From JAEUJM01 sp964635055 (GTDB taxonomy: Bacteria > Actinomycetota > Acidimicrobiia > Acidimicrobiales > DATDAH01), in assembly GCA_964635055.1 (NCBI GenBank), contig CAZWMT010000019.1, positions 1 through 64,000 on the forward strand: a DNA stretch of 64,000 bases, given 5' to 3'. This document shows positions 61,264 through 64,000 of this stretch, in pieces. The position numbers and the translations under genes are program-made. The notes beneath the pieces are model-generated. The model saw only the letters and a list, made by a program, of their open reading frames with translations. It was not told the DNA's origin and made no database searches. Numbering within the stretch: position 1 is the first letter of the stretch; every line of letters begins with the position of its first letter.

Positions 61264-62025
61264 ATGAAGAACCTCAACCGGAGGAAGCGGTTGTCGCTGC
61301 TCGCAGCCACCAGCCTCCTGTTCGTCGGCCTGGCGGCGACGTTCGCCGCCAGCACCGACTCCACGAGCACGGGCGAGCTCGAGCTGAACACCGAGGATGA
61401 CATCAACCTCGGTATCGACATCCGGATCGCGGGTCCCGTGGCCTTCGGCACGGACTGCCAGGCGGTGCCCGACGGTGACTTCGAGCAGACCGACACCACC
61501 GAGTCGTACCTCAGTACGGCCCCGCTGTCGCCCGGTCAGCACGAGACCGCCAACTACTGCCTGCGCAACTTCGGATCCACGAGCGCCGCGCGTATCCTGT
61601 CGACCACGATCGCGAACGCGACCGACGGCGACGCCGGCTGCACCGGCAGCGAGGCCGACTCTGACCCGGACGGCGCCCTGTGCTCGCCGAACGGCGAGAT
61701 CAGTCCTGCTGACGACGCCCTCACGGACACGTACCTCAACGCCTCCAATGGGGCGGAGTGCGACGACGACCTCGTGGCCGGCGACACCCATCCCCTCCTG
61801 TCCGCTGGCGAAGGCCCCGGCGATGGTGACATCGCCAACGGCACCTCGAGCGACGTCTCGGCGCTCAACATGCTCATCGCGCAGGCCGGTGAGCCGACTG
61901 ACACCGTCTGCGTCTTCACCCGGGTGTTCTACGACTCGGACAACTCCCTCACGCTGGCCGAGCGTGAGAGCCGCCAGTCAGACTCGTTGGCCTGGGAGCA
62001 GGTCTTCGAGTTCGACGCCGTCTGA
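61264..62025 (+). CDS. TasA/camelysin-like secreted protein with SipW-type signal
   Basis: A 253-residue exported protein. The signal peptide is LSLLAATSLLFVGLAATFAA, and the mature part begins STDSTSTGELELNTEDD, shared with the adhesin at 58549. Six Cys residues (in TDCQ, NYCL, AGCT, LCSP, ECDD and VCVF) could form three disulfides. The body is acidic and rich in beta-strand patterns, as in TasA/CalY matrix proteins. A strong GGAGGGA ribosome site precedes the ATG, suggesting high expression. It is followed 48 nt later by the signal peptidase. Confidence 0.8.
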   Translation: MKNLNRRKRLSLLAATSLLFVGLAATFAASTDSTSTGELELNTEDDINLGIDIRIAGPVAFGTDCQAVPDGDFEQTDTTESYLSTAPLSPGQHETANYCLRNFGSTSAARILSTTIANATDGDAGCTGSEADSDPDGALCSPNGEISPADDALTDTYLNASNGAECDDDLVAGDTHPLLSAGEGPGDGDIANGTSSDVSALNMLIAQAGEPTDTVCVFTRVFYDSDNSLTLAERESRQSDSLAWEQVFEFDAV

Positions 62026-62073
62026 TCCGGCCCTGCCCGTGATGGTCCCGACCCTCCTCATCACCCGGACTCG

Positions 62074-62871
62074 ATGACCCCCTTCCGGGCCCGTCGGGAC
62101 CGTCGTGCCGGGGCGGGTGGCCACCAGGCCACCCGCTCCGGCCCGGGCGCGCTCACGGCCGTTCTCGGCCTGTGCGTCGTCGTGCCGCTCGCCATGTTGC
62201 TCGTCGGAGCTTGGCTGGCCGGCTGGCGGCTGCAGCACGTGACCACCTACTCGATGGAACCGCAGTTCCCTGCCGGTTCCCTGCTCGTCTCCACCCCGAT
62301 CGACCCCGCAGAGGTCGAGGTCGGCATGGTCATCACCTTCGTCGACCCTCGTGACCGCGGTCGCACCGTGACCCACCGGGTGATCGAGGTTCAGACCGAC
62401 GCCGACGACGGGCTGCAGTTCGTCACCCAGGGTGACGCCAACGACCAGAGCGACACCAAGCCGGTCCCGGCCCGCAACGTGCGCTCCCAGGTCAAGTGGG
62501 CCGTGCCGAACCTCGGCAGGTTGCTCGCTGCCGCGCAGGGACGGGTGGGCGTGGCCGTCCTGCTCGGCATCCCGCTGCTCGTGCTGATCGGTGGCGAGCT
62601 CCGTGACCGCCGGACCGGCGGCATCCGCGCCGGGCGCTTCGACGGCGTCTGCAACGCGTGCGCCGCGGCGATCTTTGCGGAGGATCGCTATTGCCGGCGC
62701 TGCGGCGCCCGCCAGCCCACGCACCCACCAGAAGAGATCTGCGTCGTGGATCGCCCCGACCCGAGGGCCAGCACGGTGTTCGGGGCCGGCGGCGCGCCCG
62801 CCACGGGTGGTGGTCGACCGCTCGTGTCCGTGGGACGTGGCCGCAGTCGGCACCACCGTCCTCGCTCCTGA
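62074..62871 (+). CDS. SipW-type (S26B) signal peptidase with C-terminal zinc ribbon
   Basis: A 265-residue membrane peptidase. The N-terminal helix (LTAVLGLCVVVPLAMLLVGAWLAG) precedes the catalytic Ser in TTYSMEPQFPAGSLL. The base is His in RTVTHRVIEV rather than Lys, the mark of ER/SipW-type enzymes. VTQGDANDQSDTKPV is the following conserved box. After a second helix (VGVAVLLGIPLLVLIGG), a CNAC...YCRRCG zinc ribbon is fused, which is not standard for this family. It probably processes the two secreted proteins with the shared N-terminus. Confidence 0.88.
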   Translation: MTPFRARRDRRAGAGGHQATRSGPGALTAVLGLCVVVPLAMLLVGAWLAGWRLQHVTTYSMEPQFPAGSLLVSTPIDPAEVEVGMVITFVDPRDRGRTVTHRVIEVQTDADDGLQFVTQGDANDQSDTKPVPARNVRSQVKWAVPNLGRLLAAAQGRVGVAVLLGIPLLVLIGGELRDRRTGGIRAGRFDGVCNACAAAIFAEDRYCRRCGARQPTHPPEEICVVDRPDPRASTVFGAGGAPATGGGRPLVSVGRGRSRHHRPRS

Positions 62872-62888
62872 CCCTGAGGGTCCAAGTC

Positions 62889-63107
62889 ATGAGGCGAACG
62901 GTCCTGCGGATCCTGAGCGCGACCATCGGGCTCTGCCTGGCGGCGACGTTGCTGCGGCTCGCGACTCCGGCGTCCGTGGCGCGCGGCCACCGGGCGTGTG
63001 GCACGCGAGCTCGACGACGGCTGTGTGCTCATCGACCGGAACTGCGCCGTGACCGCGGGGGATTCCCCTCCTCTGGGGCCAGCGCAGCGACCTCCCGTCG
63101 TCGGTGA
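62889..63107 (+). CDS. Small secreted peptide, with probable frame switch
   Basis: The ATG at 62889 follows GAGGG and encodes MRRTVLRILSATIGLCLAA, a signal peptide. From about 62997 the frame becomes poor (third-position GC drops from about 94% to about 59%). A +1 frame gives VARELDDGCVLIDRNCAVT, about 78% third-position GC, ending at TAG 63121-63123. Either the sequence carries a one-base error or mutation, or the true product is the frameshifted form of about 75 residues with two Cys. I do not assign a function. Confidence 0.5.
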   Translation: MRRTVLRILSATIGLCLAATLLRLATPASVARGHRACGTRARRRLCAHRPELRRDRGGFPSSGASAATSRRR

Positions 63108-63155
63108 CTTGCACGGCACGTAGGCGAAGCTCGGCGCCGTAGCTACCCCCCTGGC

Positions 63156-63173
63156 GGCTACCAGTGCGCTACC
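63156..63173 (+). promoter_or_regulatory. SARP-type operator: GGCTACC-AGTG-CGCTACC
   Basis: Heptamers at 63156 and 63167 are 11 bp apart, with another AGCTACC at 63141. They lie 178 nt before the second regulator's start. The gap from 63124 to 63351 otherwise holds a promoter (TTGCAC, 17 nt, TAGGGT at 63308-63336) and no gene I support. Confidence 0.55.
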
Positions 63174-63307
63174 GGTGGGCAGTTGTCACCGGCGACGATG
63201 CCAGGTAGCAGTCGGCCGGCCGCGCCTCGCGCGGTACCTCCCCGGTTCCCGGGTACGCCCTCCACCGTCGGCGTGCCCGGGACGGTCGGCAGCCCGCACG
63301 CAGGCGC

Positions 63308-63336
63308 TTGCACAGGTCTTGACCGATGCGTAGGGT
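63308..63336 (+). promoter_or_regulatory. -35/-10 promoter of the second SARP regulator
   Basis: TTGCAC (63308-63313), a 17-nt spacer and TAGGGT (63331-63336), 15 nt before the ATG at 63352. Confidence 0.5.
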
Positions 63337-63351
63337 TCCGGTGGGGCCTCT

Positions 63352-64000
63352 ATGGAGGCGTCAGATGGTGGGGGGGCGAGTCAAGTGGTCATGACGGATC
63401 CCAAGATGTTGCCAGAGAGCCGTGCTCGGTTCGCTGATGTCGACATCGCGATCCTCGGGCCGCTGACCCTCTCGGTGCAGGGCCGCCACCTCGCCGGCCT
63501 TCCGGGCCAGGAGCGGGCCGTCCTGTGCCTGCTGGCGCTGCACCTCGGCCGACCGGTGACAGTCGACGAGTTGGCCGAGGTCCTGTGGCAGGGGCACCTC
63601 CCGAAGGTGCCCCGCAAGAGCGTCCAGGTGCTCGTCTACCGGATGCGGCGGCGCATCGAGGCCTGGGCGGGAGAGCCGCTGGGTGCGTTCATCGACACCG
63701 ACGGTGAGGCCTACCGGCTCGCTGTGGCTCCGGACCACCTGGACGCGGCGCGGTACGAGCGTGCCATCACGAAGGCCCGGGCGAGCCGGGAGCCAGACCG
63801 GTCCCTGGCGGGCTTCGAAGAAGCCTTTGCCCTGTGGCGAGGAACGCCTGTGCCCGACCTGGGAGACAGTGACGTCGGGCGCTCGTCGCGTGCCCGCCTG
63901 GTCGAGCTCCACGAAGCTGCTCAGGAGGATCGGTTCGACGCCCTGCTCGCCCTCGGTCGGCACGGCGAGGTGATCGCCGAGCTCGAACAGGCGATCACCG
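63352..64000 (+). CDS. Second SARP/BTAD-type regulator, cut by the window end
   Basis: The frame is open to the window end. The N-terminal winged helix reads DVDIAILGPLTLSVQGRHL, then ERAVLCLLALHLGRP, PRKSVQVLVYRMRRRIE, and the BTAD start DRSLAGFEEAFALWRGTPVPDL and LLALGRHGEVIAELEQ. It is a close paralogue of the protein at 50005, sharing GQERA, KSVQVLVYR and the LGRHxEVIAE stretch. Two in-frame starts exist: ATG 63352 with GGTGGGG upstream, preferred, or ATG 63391. The presence of an ATPase domain cannot be seen. Confidence 0.88.
   Translation, partial: MEASDGGGASQVVMTDPKMLPESRARFADVDIAILGPLTLSVQGRHLAGLPGQERAVLCLLALHLGRPVTVDELAEVLWQGHLPKVPRKSVQVLVYRMRRRIEAWAGEPLGAFIDTDGEAYRLAVAPDHLDAARYERAITKARASREPDRSLAGFEEAFALWRGTPVPDLGDSDVGRSSRARLVELHEAAQEDRFDALLALGRHGEVIAELEQAIT

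Noticed and set aside
57523..61791. A 1422-codon open frame on the minus strand opposite the pseudokinase, adhesin and TasA-like genes.
   Set aside because: The plus-strand genes have clear domains, signal peptides and sorting signal; the antisense frame is Gly/Arg/Val-rich and lacks any motif.
63183..63437. An 84-codon plus-strand frame in the gap before the second SARP regulator.
   Set aside because: It overlaps the promoter and start of the regulator, is rich in Pro/Gly, has no ribosome site and shows no family features.

Overview
The window is GC-rich DNA packed with genes, with many GTG and a few TTG starts. The gene set suggests an actinobacterium: a class E sortase, Septum_form lipoprotein, DevR/DevS-type two-component pair, TB7.3-like biotin carrier, BTAD regulators and TANNNT promoters placed directly in front of start codons. 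A complete System I cytochrome c maturation operon is unusual for that phylum and makes me lean towards an Acidimicrobiia-like lineage; this is inference. I saw no tRNA, rRNA, insertion sequence, prophage or CRISPR array, and no gene-free stretch longer than about 250 bases.

Layout. 1-7.6 kb: xylose isomerase (cut by the window edge) and a GH3 glycosidase, a small membrane protein, and divergent valS and cysS sharing a 22-bp promoter gap. 7.7-9.3 kb: a hipBA toxin-antitoxin pair with three evenly spaced operators. 9.3-16 kb: a secreted FG-GAP protein, an acyl-CoA dehydrogenase and a TetR regulator that share the operator TTACC-N4-GGTAA, a PAS-GGDEF diguanylate cyclase and a secreted lipase. 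16-31.8 kb: alcohol dehydrogenase, glycosyltransferase and GH63 hydrolase, a four-repeat surface protein, enoyl-CoA hydratase and a carboxyltransferase, a sulfotransferase with an extra domain, an SDR, a CocE-type lipoprotein hydrolase, a biotin carrier, a septum-formation lipoprotein and sortase E.

31.9-38.5 kb is a compact DevR/DevS (DosR/DosS)-like island. It holds the response regulator, a single-GAF histidine kinase, an Rv2004c-like kinase, a universal stress protein, two flavin-reductase-fold (PPOX) proteins and a coiled-coil protein. Four 14-bp sites of the form GGGNCGAANGNCCC (one weaker) sit 35 or 66-68 bp before its four transcription units. 38.6-45.8 kb is ccmABCDEFGHI, nine genes with mostly overlapping ends. 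45.8-48.6 kb holds a split AtuA-type protein, a TM2 protein and a SixA-type phosphatase.

48.6-64 kb is the most unusual region and looks like a cell-surface assembly locus. It runs: GH18 protein, BTAD/SARP-type ATPase regulator, seven-bladed propeller lectin-like protein, an M23 and an M20 homologue that both seem to have lost key residues, an alpha/beta hydrolase, a PASTA-domain pseudokinase, an LPHTG-anchored multi-repeat adhesin, a TasA-like secreted protein, a SipW-type signal peptidase with a zinc ribbon, a small secreted peptide, and a second SARP-type regulator cut by the window end. The adhesin and the TasA-like protein share the N-terminal pattern STDSxSTGxLELNTEDD. Heptamer direct repeats close to CGCTACC, spaced 11 bp apart, lie before both regulators, the M23 gene and the pseudokinase operon, with a looser version before the TasA-like gene. 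This is the architecture expected of SARP operators, so I propose one SARP-controlled surface-structure regulon.
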